DNA of 64,000 bases from Dictyophora rubrovolvata. Taxonomy: Eukaryota > Basidiomycota > Agaricomycetes > Phallales > Phallaceae. Of the stretch, positions 24,203-36,844 are shown in pieces. Made by a program: the position numbers and the translations under genes. The first letter of the stretch is position 1. Each line of letters opens with the position of its first letter. The DNA is taken from assembly GCA_029959195.1 (NCBI GenBank), contig CP114122.1, positions 558,001 to 622,000 of the forward strand, in the 5' to 3' direction. The notes below the pieces were generated by a model that was not told the origin of the DNA, did not search any database, and worked only from the letters and a program-made list of their open reading frames with translations.

Positions 24203-25616
24203 CTACCGTACCGGTGTCCTCCGTCCTTTTTCTAAATCTCCGGTATTCTGCGCTTGTTCCATCTCTAATTCTTTCTCTCTTTCTCGATCATTTTGGTTTC
24301 CTTCGTTTTGTTCCGCGTTCTTGACCCAAGTGTAGTATAATGACCCAACAAGGATAACGGTTATTGATGCTGCCCGACCACTATGCAGAGAGGTTCACTT
24401 CAATTTGTGTTCCTGACCGTTTGAGAAGACATCTGTACGCACCCAGTGATAACTTCACTAAAAAGCCATACACCAAGTAGGCTGGCCGCGACACCACGGA
24501 CGGCAGAGGACACCATGTGTGTTATGGGTGATGTTACTTTGATGCTTAGAAAACCCGCAATGCAGATGAGGAAACCAAAAATACCCTAACACGAATAAAC
24601 AATAAACATTGGGTTCGATGGAATGAAACATACCGTGATCGCAGCGCCGTACAAAAATCGATACCTCTCTTCCTCTAACGGTCCGAAAAGCAAATCCCAC
24701 ACTGCTTCAGACTCGCCAACCAGCCATATAAGCGGAAGTAGTACAACGGTGCTCAGTAGGTTAGAATACCAAGCCAAGGCGACGGTGCTACCTTCAACGA
24801 CAGATGTTGCAAGACTGCGCTTGATGATGATTGCGGATGATGCCGTCGTGAGGGAGGATAGAAGACCGAATATAATTCCAAGTGCATTCAATGTCGAAGG
24901 GGCTGTGGGTTCTGAAAGAGTGGCAGATGATGGGGTGGTGTTGTAATTGTCTAGGAAGACACCAATGAAAAATCCTGAAGTCACAATACTACAGGAAAGT
25001 AATACTCTTGTGGATGGACGAGAATTAAGAAAAATGTAGGAGAGTAAAACAGTGAACGGTAAAACGAGTCCTCTAGCAACTTGATAAAATGATGCATCCA
25101 CGTATTTTAGAGTATAATTATTAAAACTAGATAGGAGGATATGGTTAACACATGTAATATTTTTGACGCTATTTGCAGCTCACCTTAGTCCTAATACATT
25201 CACGCAGACCAGCGGAGCCATGCCGCGAATAATGCGCATGTCTATTGTGAACGGAATGCTGAACAGCCCGATGAAATGGGAGATGATGAAAAGCACGACG
25301 GCAATGACAAGTTGTGTAAAAAGGAAGAATAATGGGACTGATGTCTTCACTAGAACCCATTTGTTTCTAATAGGTATACAAGATCAGTGTCATTCGGGGC
25401 TGTATAGACAAAAACATACGCAAAGACCATCTAAAATAGACACCTTCAAAACGACATGTTACCACGAATCAACGTCCATTACTCACAACTAGTGCAGCAA
25501 CAAGGTAGAACAACACCGTCGCCATCTGAAAAAGCATTGTTAGCTGCAAGTTCCAATATGTTTGTCAATGGACTGACAACGACGATCCGTGACGAGTTTT
25601 GCGACGATGTAGCCAT
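24203..25616 (-). CDS. GDP-fucose-type nucleotide-sugar transporter (DMT/TPT)
   Basis: A multi-pass membrane protein of the drug/metabolite superfamily. MATSSQNSSRIV opens at 25616 and is spliced to MATVLFYLVAALV; then VARGLVLPFTVLLSYIFLN, SCSIVTSGFFIGVFLD, LGIIFGLLSSLTTASSAIII and IFGFLICIAGFLSIKVTSPI lead into THMVSSAVRGVAASLLGVWL. The last block with FSEVITGGRAASITVILVGS and YYTWVKNAE across an intron is typical of SLC35C1-like carriers. These exchange GDP-fucose or a related sugar nucleotide for GMP in the Golgi/ER. The tail is charged and ends GRRTPVR at 24203. The substrate is inferred from family resemblance only; a generic TPT-domain carrier is the alternative. Confidence 0.8.
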
Positions 25617-25963
25617 GGTGAATTTCTGAAGACGTCTTTAGTTAAGGAGAGGACGGCGACTCTTAGGCTATGCTAGGGCTTCCGACGACGAAAGATTATA
25701 TAAGCCATCCAGAACTAGAATCCCGACGCTAGCATTATGCACTCAGTAAACGAGCGCAGATCGTCGTGTCTGTATTTTAAGATTATATATATCTTTTTGG
25801 AGCTGAATGATCGGGTTTTTTTTTGCATAAAGTTATTACAGTTAGTTGGCATTCCAGCGGGGGTGTGACTAGTGACTGGCGTGACAGAGCGTGCTTTCAA
25901 CCTACAACGTGGCACTGGCTGCAACGTTTCCGGCTTCGTCATCGTCTCTTGCTTGATTTGATC
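25617..25963. promoter_or_regulatory. Divergent promoter region (transporter / membrane protein)
   Basis: 347 bases separate the transporter ATG on the minus strand from the ATG of the membrane-protein gene on the plus strand. The segment must carry both promoters. TATATAT lies near 25785 and a T-rich run near 25815. No specific binding site can be supported. Confidence 0.5.
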
Positions 25964-27016
25964 ATGAATGCACCGCTGCTGCTCACATCTGTCGCCCTAC
26001 TCTCTGGGGTCGCTGCCAGGCCAGTCGACAGACAACACGATGATCTGTGAGTTAAGATCCGATGAAGTGCTGGGGCAGACATGGTGATCGTATCCTTCTT
26101 TAACAGGGCAAATCAAGACGCACAATCCCGAAACGACAATAGACAAGTATACCTCCACAACCCCAGTAACAACCTAAATATTAATTCTCATTTCGAAAAT
26201 GGTTTGGATCTGGACAATATCCCGCACACGCCTGTTGGGGACAACGACAGCTCTTCCCCCAAATTAGTTCCGCTGGATTCTGCCTTCTCAGACCCCGGCC
26301 TGTCCAGCCCATATATAGGAGCGCAACGTCATCTCGCGAAAGTGCAAGCTCTGAGTTTTGACACAACAGAAGAGCAGCCTCATGCGTTGTCGACGCTTTC
26401 GCCAATGCCATCTAGACCTTCTTCGCCTGCACTACCATCGGACAACGACGATGAGACTCGAAACTCCAATAGCAATTCAGCTACTACTACTTCCGACGGG
26501 CATAATCCACAGTCCAATTACAGTCCTATGATAGCAGTCATGATAGTCTCCAGCTTAAGCGCGCTTGTCCTTCTCGGTCTCGCCGTGGCTGTAGCCTATG
26601 TTTCCCAGCTTTTTCGTATCACTGTCCTGCAAGGATCCGTATGGCGTACTATCGCCAATGCCAACAAGACGGATAGCTCTAATATCTCGACATCCGATAA
26701 ACCAAAAGTACCCAACTCGGAGCTTAACAAACTGATTTCCGAAGAAGATTTAAATGAAAAAAATCCAATAGCTCTTACTCGCCAGATTCCGTCCGAACTC
26801 TTGTCGGAGAAAACTTCTCATCTGGAAGAAGATCCCGAAATTCCTCCCGTTCCCCATTCATCTCCCGCTCTGCGCGGACCCCCGGCTGATAATAATCTCG
26901 TGTTCGGAAGAGTAGCTCTAGCGTGGACTTACGACAACTGGTTGACACATTTCATGTTCGCTCTTTTCGGCTGGATGGGCATGTTTCTACGTGGTTCCGG
27001 ACAAAGGCCGAACTAG
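25964..27016 (+). CDS. Single-pass membrane protein with signal peptide, unknown function
   Basis: Exon 1 encodes MNAPLLLTSVALLSGVAA, a signal peptide, ending HDD with a split Leu codon; after an intron (GTGAGT...AACAG) exon 2 continues ANQDAQSRNDNRQVY to the stop at 27016. The ectodomain is rich in N, S, P and D (possible N- and O-glycosylation). One membrane helix, MIAVMIVSSLSALVLLGLAV (near 26530-26590), is followed by a cytoplasmic tail with acidic stretches (LISEEDLNEK, SHLEEDPEIPPVPHS) and a second hydrophobic patch, FMFALFGWMGMFL, near the end. I recognise no family. Convergent with the DUF3684 gene. Confidence 0.7.
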
Positions 27017-27295
27017 TCCAAGTCTCATTGGGTTAACCACCGAAGGCACCTAAAGTTTTATACATATACTTATAGCACACAAAAACAAGTTCAATTTACT
27101 TCTTGCTGTCTTGCATCTTGCCGTCATCATCTTATGCATACTTTCCAACTTCATTCATTATATCTCATTTTGCACATTCCGAAATGTTCACTCATTATAC
27201 AAACTCAGTTTATAGAAATTGTACGTATTCTATATATATATAATATTAAAAAGCGGTCGAGAAAAGCAACATAAATAATATTCTATCCCAAAGGT

Positions 27296-30200
27296 TTAAG
27301 CATTCCCTCCTAATAGCTTGGCCAATCCAAACATATGCTGCTCCGATATGGCTGAAAAATAGAACTCGTGTTCAGAATTATGTGGATGAACTAGGTTATG
27401 GGCCAATTCGTGAGCAAGGGTATGGTACCATGACACAAGAGCCTTTTGATTTTGGCCCCTTTGAACGTCCTGCGTAGCGTTTTTCGTCAATGACTGTTTT
27501 CTAAGCGGCCTGAGAACGTACCTCGTCATGCCACGCACAATAGTACCTTACATTCACGAATATCCTTCCCGAACGATTGAAAGCAGTGAGTGGACCGACT
27601 AAATCATAAAACACATTGATGCTTTCTGACGAAAGTCCGTATAGGGTTTCTAAAGGCATTAAGACATGTCTTATAAACCGTTCAGTCGCCGGCCAAAACG
27701 ACTCTACTTTCGCCTTACGTGCGTTATGATCAACTAGGAAATATTCTAAACCAACGGAGTAATAGAAAATACCGCATAGCTTACTACTGGACGAAATAAA
27801 AACTCGATGCGATGCGATCGACGTAACCAAGACGAGATCCTAGACATTTGATTACTTTTAATCGAAAAAAAGCAGGATGAGGGAATGTTTACGACAGCGC
27901 CAGTCACATCACAATATCCTTCACCCTCGGCCTCCTTCACGTAGGTTCTATGTTCTTGGCTGCGAATGATTGCATCACTTTCAGGTCGGCAGGCCTGACA
28001 AAACCATTTGAACAAAGACTCTCTAGAGATATATGGCTGTGACGAACCTCGATGGCCGCAAGGACATTTCTTTCGATATCCTTTTGCGGAGTTATACCTT
28101 CCCCGCTAGTCTTATTCCAAGGCATGTCGCCAGTAGCTCCCGTAGGTCTGAAGACATCATGACTCCCTCCGGGGAAGGAGCCAGGTAAGTTAGGCACGGA
28201 TGGAACCCCATTAATACTGGCAACGGAAGGTGGCCTCGAAATCCTTTGTCTCCAGTTAGAGAATAGACCGGTGGGTTTTTTGTCCTGTCTTGTAACCGAA
28301 GAACTTTGGGAGCTCACAAGAGTGTTTAGTGAACTTCGATCATCACTCTTTCTATTCTGCGCCATTTGTTCTTGTTCCCGTAGCTCTTGCTCTCTTTTGG
28401 CTTTCTGTTGGCGTAGAACACGGTCGACTAAAATCGTAAAGAATGAACTTATTAACACAGCACAAAGGGTGCGGAGACGAGCTTACCATTAAATCCTCTT
28501 CTACGGAGTGCCCGCAAGTCAGTGGAGAGGATCGTCATAAACCTAGAAAAGTCCGCTTAGGCTACCTATCAAAGAATCGAATACAGAGAGGAAGTACGAA
28601 CAAAAGACTATCATTGGGCTTATTCTGTTCCAAAATAGTGCGGCAAAGAGAATTTGATACTCTACAATGAGAAGATTGGGTGGCTGCGGATACCCAACAG
28701 GAGAAGGACGCACTCATAGAGATCGACCTGACTATTTCCTGCAATCCACAATTGCACGGCACCTTTGCCCTTAACACCGGTCCGACTAGCAGTCGCCGAG
28801 ACTTCTTGTTGCTTTACCGCGCGACTCCCAGCGAACTGCAGCGTTCGAACAAGAATGATCTTTCCAACTTCGACGACGACAAAATTGCCCGGAGTATTAA
28901 GCCAAGAGTACGATAGAACGGTTTTTGAGTGAGCTCCATGTCCAGGTGTTCGTTCGTGAAGGAAAAGAGGCAACCGTTCTAAGACCAAATCTCGCATCTC
29001 GTTCGCCCGTGGGGAGTCCTTGATCTCCGCTGAGGGTCGGTATTCTTCTTTTACCACTGAACTAATCAGAGGCGAACCGAGGCCTATATACAGACGTTCC
29101 AACTAACAGCAGTTAGAGACACTGGGCAATACAATAAAAGCCATGAGCCTACATTATCGTCCTGAGGGGCCGTAAATATGCTGTCAAACATGATATAGGA
29201 AGATAAATCATCTACGATAGCAATCTTCGGACGTTTGAGCGAGTGACTTCAAGAGTAAAGTGAACTACACTACCTGGTTAGGCAGTAATAATTCGTGTTC
29301 CAACTTTTTTTCATCTTCGTCGTCACTCTCTGCGCTGACCGATTTCTTTGCAGGGCGCTTGTTTGTGCCTTGGTCCTTAACTGATATCCTCCGAGAGCCG
29401 ACGAGACAAGGCACTTTCTTCATCAGAGTCTTCGTTGCTGACGAGACACCTTTGAAATTAATTGCAATGTTCAGAAGTTCTGATACAAATCTAAAAAAAA
29501 AAGTTGCTATCGTTCAATCTTTCTAGTGGAAAGTTCTCGCACCGGTCATATCCACCAGCCAACTCATAGAATTTCCTTGGATCAGCTACAAGCATCCGGG
29601 CAAGCTCGTCTACAGTAGGCTCCTGGCGTACCCCGCATGCTGTCAAAAACGCATTTGCACTTGGACCGAAATCTACGAAAGTAAATAGCTGAGAGTGGAA
29701 ACCTTGGCTGCTGCTTTCGCCATTGGTGCCCTTGCTCAGGTAGCATTTATTTGGGGAAACGAACGTCGACCCGTGGGGTTGATTGGCCGTATGCCCAGAG
29801 GTCGGTGAGGGTGTGTTTGTGGGCTTAGCAATTGGAACGAATTCTAAAGAAGAGAGATATTGCAGCGGTCCGGTAGAAAAGTCTATATAATCAATAACGT
29901 TAAAGACAGAACGTGAAACGTCATGCTGTATATGGATTACCAGAAAGTCTACTAGCAAGAATTTCAAACCATCTTCTCGCCGTAGCAATGTCTCGTGGAG
30001 GACTCTTTCTCAAAATAGGTATGATAAGATCAACAGAGGGAGCAGATAACAACTTCAATTTGTGGACCCAGTCGGAAGGCACGCTTTGATCCACAACAGA
30101 AAAGCCCATAATCGCATATTCCTGTTCTTTGAATACCTGAACACGCACTCAACGGTGAATCATGAAAAGAAAATGAATGAACAAACCTCTGTATACTTTC

Positions 30201-33200
30201 CGAGAAAAGCAGTTCCGTCCGCTTTTCGAGCCGGAATAAAACCCAGCGATGAGAAGGCTTCGGGTTCATAATATGAGTACCGACTCGAATAATTGTCAAA
30301 AAAGTACTTCAAAGCAGCAGACCGTATTTGAGGCTTCTCGTTGGTAGCCACGATGAGCAAGTCTTTCAAATCCGGGTATTTCCTCAATCCAAGTTTGAAT
30401 AAAAACTTCGCTAAATGCAATCATGAATATCATCATAGTAAATATGAGAACAACGATATCATACCTTCGTCACTAGACGATTTCCATTTGGGGGTTGCAG
30501 CCCATGCAAGGATGGGTACACCTAATTCTCGCAGTACAGAGGACGGCTCATAAAGATCTCGGGCTTTATACTTCCGTTTCAAAGGAACGTTGGCTTCAGA
30601 AGTATTGACTTGTGCTTCCGGCTCCTCTTTCGTGAAGGCCACTGTTTCCTTCAGTCTTTCAATTTCAAGGGATGTCAAAGATCCTTCGACAGCCACCAAG
30701 TACCGGACCAAATCATGAACATCCCAGTCACCCGTTTTAATCATTCTACGGGAAGGTTTAGACCAATATCGATGAGAAAATCAGACGATCTGACCTAGTA
30801 AAAACCACTTCCAGGTCCACATGTTGTTTAACCCCTAGTGCCAGTAAAAGCTGGTTACCAATTCGATGAAACGTCAACTATTGGCCTACATCAAAACATT
30901 TCTCCGAGCTCACCTTTTCCATAATCCCTTTTATAGGGATGCTCTTTGACATCTCGACGATAGGTAAATCCGAAAAGACACTGCCAGTAAACTTAACTTA
31001 AACCACCGAGGATAGAAAAAAGCTCATGGACCTACTTAACATTCTGGAAATACGATTCTCTCGGCAGTTTCATACCAAATTTTGTAGGGATGCAAGCTTT
31101 GTCTTGGAGAATACCAATTATTTGGGCTTGATGATCCCTCGGTAATGAACCCCAAGCTCGAGAGAGTACGTTCAATATTTTCTCCGCAAACGCAGGTGAA
31201 AGTGTCATGCTGAATTCGTGATTGCCATTAAGCACAGCTGCTGAAAGGAGATTCTCGATCCAAGTGGGTATAGAGAGCTCTGTCCATCCGAACAAGGGAA
31301 GAAGGGCTTCCGCTTTAACTAGTTTGCTCACGGTAAAGGGTAGTGTATGGGCGGGCATTGGCACATCTAAGGGAATCACAGTCGTAGCATTCCTCGGAAC
31401 GTGTACAGTCTTGACGGCGGAAAGAGGCACGAGACTTTCATTACGAGATTCATCGGTGGTGACCAGGATTGCAGCTTCTAGGAATTCCCGCCTTAATTTT
31501 GCTAAAAGTTGAGGATGGATACCTTCGGTGTCTAAATCGATTCGCCATTTCAAGCATTCCACCATATCAGCTTCCGGTAGTGGTCGAGCACGTAGCTCAT
31601 CTAAAACATCAACAAAAGAGACATCCTTAAGCATCCCCCTGCCACGCAAGGAAGCTATCATCAATGGAGCATGCTGTGATACCTCTCTAGGAGTGGTGGC
31701 CAGTTCTTTAAGAAAACCCGCATATACAGGGTCAAACGTCCGAACATTTCGTGAATCTTTGACTCCGGCGGTCGATAGTATAGGAAGATAACCATCTGAT
31801 GAACAGGCGAAGAAGGCAGATTCTAGAAGATTTGAAACCGCTGCAGACGGGGTGGAAGGTCGAAAAGAAAAAAATTTAAGTGCGTGTAGGCACCGTCCTT
31901 GCAACCAGTTTCGTAGTTCATCGTCCGGTTTTGATTTTCCCTCTGTGCTCCCGTCCCAAAGCATTTGAATATTAAGGAGCTCTACTTCATAAGCCACTCT
32001 AGCAAGCAACCCTCCTATCCACAAAAGTTCCTTATTCCAGACTGAATAAATATTAACCTTGAGTCGTGTGAGGAGAACGTCAACGACTCACCCGCTACGT
32101 TGAGGTCACTAACCAGTATGTGTCCTGAATAAAGAAGAATGATGGAAATAACGCTGAAACTTACACTAAGTCAATGGACTCGCGTTCCACCGTAGGGATA
32201 AAACGCCCGGATATATGACCACTTATTCCAGTGGTTTGAGCGGTTGAGTGGCCCTAAAAGGGTTATCAATTACCAGACGATTCAAACACCAATACACTAA
32301 CAATGAAAACGCGAGCTGCGCCACTACTAAAAATACCAAATGAACAGTGAAATAGTACAAAATGGTTATTCAGTACCACTTACCCTTCCAGATCAGCCCT
32401 GAGTCCTTGAAATAAGCTTCCTGACCTTTCGAATGCCACGTCGTCATCCGTTTTGCTAGCATCATATTCGTCTTTACCGGTCTGAAGAGAATTAACAAAG
32501 TACCATTAATGGAAAAAAAAATATTACTGACGTAGATTAATTCTAATTTCAGTCGACTAGGCGGGTTTTTCTTTGTGGATCTATGCAGTTCGGTAATCAT
32601 CTTCTGTGTCAATGAAACATCGACTTCTCCGGAGAAAATTGTTAATATGAGATGGGAAGTGATGTCTGACATAGGATCGACCTCTTGGATTGGCTCAAGT
32701 AATGACGGAGAGGGTGTTGAAGCGGAACTTTGGGCAGAAGAACCGGTAATCGACGCAAATAAGGACGAAAAAAAGCCAGAGCTCGCGGATGGCTTAGAAG
32801 GAACGAGTGCTTCTTTTGGAGGTTGTTTTTTCTCAGATCCAATGTTGTATACAAGTCTTAGTGTTTTGACGGTAATATTTATCGCTAAAGACTTTCAAAA
32901 AAAAAGTTTGTTGGGAAAAAAGGAAAGATCTTACATCTCGTTTTTACCGAAATCATGTTCATTGTACCACCTTCACTTTTCCGCTTGAGATGTTTGGGGA
33001 AGAGGATTTCCTTTGGAATACCCACTTCCTTGGTTATTGTAGCAAGCTTATATGTATCAAACCAAAGGGTAACATTCTGAAGGTGAACCATAAACGTGAT
33101 ACTTGATGTTAAAAATCTAATGAAGTCAAATATGCTCGGGAGGGGAGAGGGCTCTCTTAGCTCCATCTCGAAAGTAGTCCATTCTCGGTAAGGATCTGGC

Positions 33201-33960
33201 GGGTTTGCTGGAGGAAGATGCCCACGGCGTGCAAAGAGTTGATCCTTCTTGTCTTTCCAATAGAATCCCATCCACTGGTCGCCCGATTTGACAAAAGGTT
33301 CTTCTGTAACAGAAAAGAGGCTATAAAACCCAACACCAAAAGCCCCTATCTTCTCCTCATCGGGATTTCCCTCGGCTGGTCAAAATAATGCTTCAATTGA
33401 GATATAGACAGACAACACGTTTCAAATACTTGCCAATCTTTTTTAATCGAGCCCAGTCTAATTACAAACCTCAATTTTTAGTAAATGATAGATAAGGACG
33501 AAAAAAAAACAGACCTTCGTCCCGAAATATGAGTCCATTGTTTCTAAAGGTCCAGCGATGTATCTACATGACAATTAACCGAATTTGACGGAAAAGCTAG
33601 GAATATGGTTAACCAATTTTTTCACATCTACGCTGGAAACGGGAGGCAAATTGGATAGTTGAGCTGTATTAGTTGGTGGCGTGGTTTCGAACCGGATCTC
33701 GACAGCCTTCGAAGCAGCATCGTCGGAATTTTGCAACAATTCTCGAAATACTATTGCATTAATATTAGCGAATTTCAAGAGCGCGAACAGTGGCGTATTT
33801 CTTTACCTGTGAATTCTCCAGAATATCGGGCTAAGACTTTGTCAATTAAAGCGCGCTGATTTACTTCTACAGATTCGTCATGGCCAGTGGACCACTATAG
33901 ATATTGAGATAACAAACATGTATATAATATCAAACAACGTACGAGAGCGTCACGATCCAT
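27296..33960 (-). CDS. Sacsin-like GHKL ATPase, DUF3684 family, with C-terminal HExxH
   Basis: A giant multi-exon gene. Exon 1 is only 18 bases (MDRDAL, 33943-33960); exon 2 gives WSTGHDESVEVNQRALIDKV. The GHKL ATP-binding fold follows: N-box VFRELLQNSDDAASKAVEIR (near 33710-33750) and G2-box KIGAFGVGFYSLFSVTEEPF (near 33305-33360). The middle (about 28.0-32.7 kb) is the DUF3684 region, helical and without motifs I can name; about 28.1-28.45 kb encodes a low-complexity Q/E/K/S-rich linker. After a splice at DE|DVQRG the protein ends with WYHTLAHELAHNLVHPHNSE and HEFYFSAISE. HELAH is an HExxH zinc-peptidase-like motif (27398-27412). Sacsin-type proteins act as chaperone-like ATPases; the fungal family has no established role known to me. 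The reading frame appears intact. Confidence 0.88.
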
Positions 33961-34274
33961 ACTTTGTTGTGGAAGGTATTATATGGGCTGGCTCAAGGTA
34001 TATGGATAAATTCTGAATTGACCAATGAACGTCTACGTCCGGAGATATTATTATATGAACCTACATATTATATCTCAAAACAAATAATGAGAACGGAAGG
34101 GAAAAGGAAAGATTACGCGTCGGACAGCATTGCTCTGTTTCTGTCAATCCACTAAAGGGTTATTATAGTTATGTAATGGCACCCGGGAATCAAAATCGTC
34201 ACTGTGACTTGCAAAGAAACTATATAAGTACGTTCTATTTACTTGTTCTCCTTCACTCTGAAACTGGCTGCGGT
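33961..34274. promoter_or_regulatory. Divergent promoter region (DUF3684 / acid phosphatase)
   Basis: 314 bases between two divergent starts. AT-rich with several ATATTAT-type runs around 34045-34075. No individual site can be supported. Confidence 0.45.
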
Positions 34275-36704
34275 ATGTTGAACATCAATAGGGACCAATA
34301 TGTGGTCCTGCCAATGCGCGACGACGATGAAGAGGGGGCGCCCGTCGAGAAAACCGTCGAGGAGCCTGTAAAGACGACCGCCTCGGCACTTGCACGGCCT
34401 GCTTACAATGCTTGCCATCTCGCTGTTGCGTTCGTCATTGGTGGTTTAGTTTTTGGACTAATACAACATTTTATTCTTTCTCTTTGTTCTTCTTCTCCAT
34501 CCCCCATCATCTCTAATGACATCCCCGGCTCCACCGAGGTTCACGGTTATCCTCCAACACCAACGACTCGATACCCAGAGCTATTTCCTACTGGCGTCGG
34601 ATACGCAGGAGCAACACCAACAGGTACTGAGGCGGCATTAGCTGTTACTGCTCCAGAGTATCCCGTCCACACTGAAGTTCCCCATCTTGTTAAACCGGCA
34701 TGGAGCGCTGTTAAACCCCCTCAAAGTACCAGTTTCGATATATTTAGGAAATGGGGAAATCTCTCTCCTTGGTATAGCAATGAGCGAAATGCGTTTAACT
34801 TGGACTCATCTCCAGAACCACCTGAGTCATGTCAGATCATCGGCCTGCACCTTTTGCACCGGCACGGTGCTAGATATCCAACGGCATATGGTTTGCTTCC
34901 TTCACATGCTCATTAGCGGAAGTTATTGACTGTTTGCTGTAGCTTCGTATGGGGGACCGGCCAAGTTTGCTAGCAAACTACACCAAACTAGTTTCGAATG
35001 GACGGCAAGAGGTCCACTGTCATTCCTGAATGATTGGACATACAAATTAGGGGAAGAAGTAAGTGTCTTCATAGCGTCTTCGATTTCATGGCTTAAGCCT
35101 CTCAAGATTTTGACACCATTCGGTCGCCAACAACTTTGTAAGTTTCGTCTAATAGCCACTTGTCCTCCCCTAAAGATCTGGCAGATGACCTTGGAGTGTC
35201 CATTCGCTTAAAATACGGCTTTCTTTTAAGTGTAAGTCATTATAATTTTTTCAGTGCGAGAGGGGACGTTGAAGGATCTTTCAAGAGTTTTACAGATAAA
35301 CAAGAATTACCGGTTTTCCGCACTGAATCGCAGTAAGTTTTTGAGCTATTCCACTATCCCTCCCGATGGCGCTTACGCCCTCAGGGATCGTATGCTCGCC
35401 TCCGCGATGAACTTTGCTCTTGGATTCTTTGGCTGGCCTTTGGATAATCAGTACTATCAAAGTATTACTATTGAAGCCGAAGGAGTAGGTCGACTCTGTC
35501 GTTTACTATCCTAACTAACATTGATCAAGTTCAATAACACATTATCTCCTTATACGACGTATGCCATGTATTTGTTGTGTTTGTAGGTATTGACGTTTTG
35601 AAAAATCTTCGCAGGTGTCCGAATGCCGGAATACCTTCTAAAAGCGACAGAGCTGCTTATTATCTAAATGAGTGGGTACTGATATACCTGAAGAACGCCA
35701 AGGAGAGACTCCAACGACAATTGGATGGATTCATCTTAACCTACGAAGATGTTTACACTTTCCAGCAGGTACGCAATGGCATGTTTACGTTACCGAATGA
35801 CAACTGAGCACCTTTGCTCGAAGCTTTGCGCATATGAAGTAGGCATCACCAGCAGTTTTTACATCTTTTTGCTGAACACACCCTTCAGACTGTTGCTTTA
35901 GGCTATTCTAAATTTTGTGAACTTTTTACTGAAACAGAGTGGGAAGGGTTTGAATACGCGTATGCCGTTCCATTAATCACCAAAAAAATCTGCTGAAAGT
36001 GTTTTGAAGTTTGGACCTTTATTTCTGGTGCGGGTAATGCTCGACGCTCTAATGATGATACTTATGTGTCATTTTTTAGGTATGATAGCGCGTTTGGTTC
36101 CCCTGTCGCACGAGTGCAGGGCGTAGGCTATATCAATGAGTTGCTAGCGCGATTGACACACACCCCTATCGCGACCCATAATACTTCTACAAATGCCACC
36201 CTGGACGATAATGACATCACTTTCCCATTGAATCATACACTCTATGTTGACGCAACACACGAGGTCGTTGTGTTTAATGTTCTGACTGCCTTGAACTTGT
36301 CCAATTTGGCTGCATCGGGACCGCTTCCGGCCGACCATATACCTCAAAATCGGTCTTTCATTGCATCTCAATTAGGACCATTTGCGACTAATGTTCAATT
36401 CCAATGTAAGCCATTCAGCAAGTCTTACCTTTTGCTTACTTATCCATTCGTGTCAGTGCTATCCTGCTCGTCTGTTCCAGAGAACCAGATTCGTATACTT
36501 ATCAACGACGCTGTAACACCCTTAACAGGCATTAGTGGATGTCCAGGAGATAAAGATGGGATGTGTCCTTTAAGCACTTTTGTTTCAGCTCAGCAACAAC
36601 TCGCTCGGGAAACCGATTGGGAGTGGGGATGTCATGGTGATTGGGAGGTTCCGGAGGGACCGAAATGGACGACCACCACCGGCGATCCTCCCAAGAAAAA
36701 TTAA
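34275..36704 (+). CDS. Membrane-anchored histidine acid phosphatase (phytase-like)
   Basis: Histidine-phosphatase superfamily, branch 2. Start MLNINRDQYVVLPMRDDDEE at 34275, then one N-terminal membrane helix, HLAVAFVIGGLVFGLIQHFI (near 34420-34475), with no cleavage site, so a type II membrane protein with the catalytic part outside or in the lumen. The active site GLHLLHRHGARYPTAY (RHGxRxP, near 34840-34888) is followed by a spliced YGGPAKFASKLHQTS and GPLSFLNDWTYKLGEE, TPFGRQQL, RMLASAMNFALGFFGWPLD and YVDATHEVVVFNVLTALNL (near 36240-36300). In that last block the proton-donor pair is HE, not the HD usual in PhyA-type phytases. An upstream ATG at 34176 is possible. Probable substrate: inositol phosphates or other phosphomonoesters (inference). 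Confidence 0.88.
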
Positions 36705-36844
36705 ATATTGTATTTCAAGACGTTTGAACAATTAATATACATTATATTAGTTTGAGCTTGTGACGGTGGCTCTTAGTAGTTCCACTTGAGTCACTGACAC
36801 GTGAATTCTGCAATCCCTCGCTTGCACACTACCTCGGTTTTTTA

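Noticed and set aside
31222-31791. Plus-strand frames inside the DUF3684 gene
   Set aside because: Antisense to a continuous, well-supported minus-strand exon; no independent evidence.
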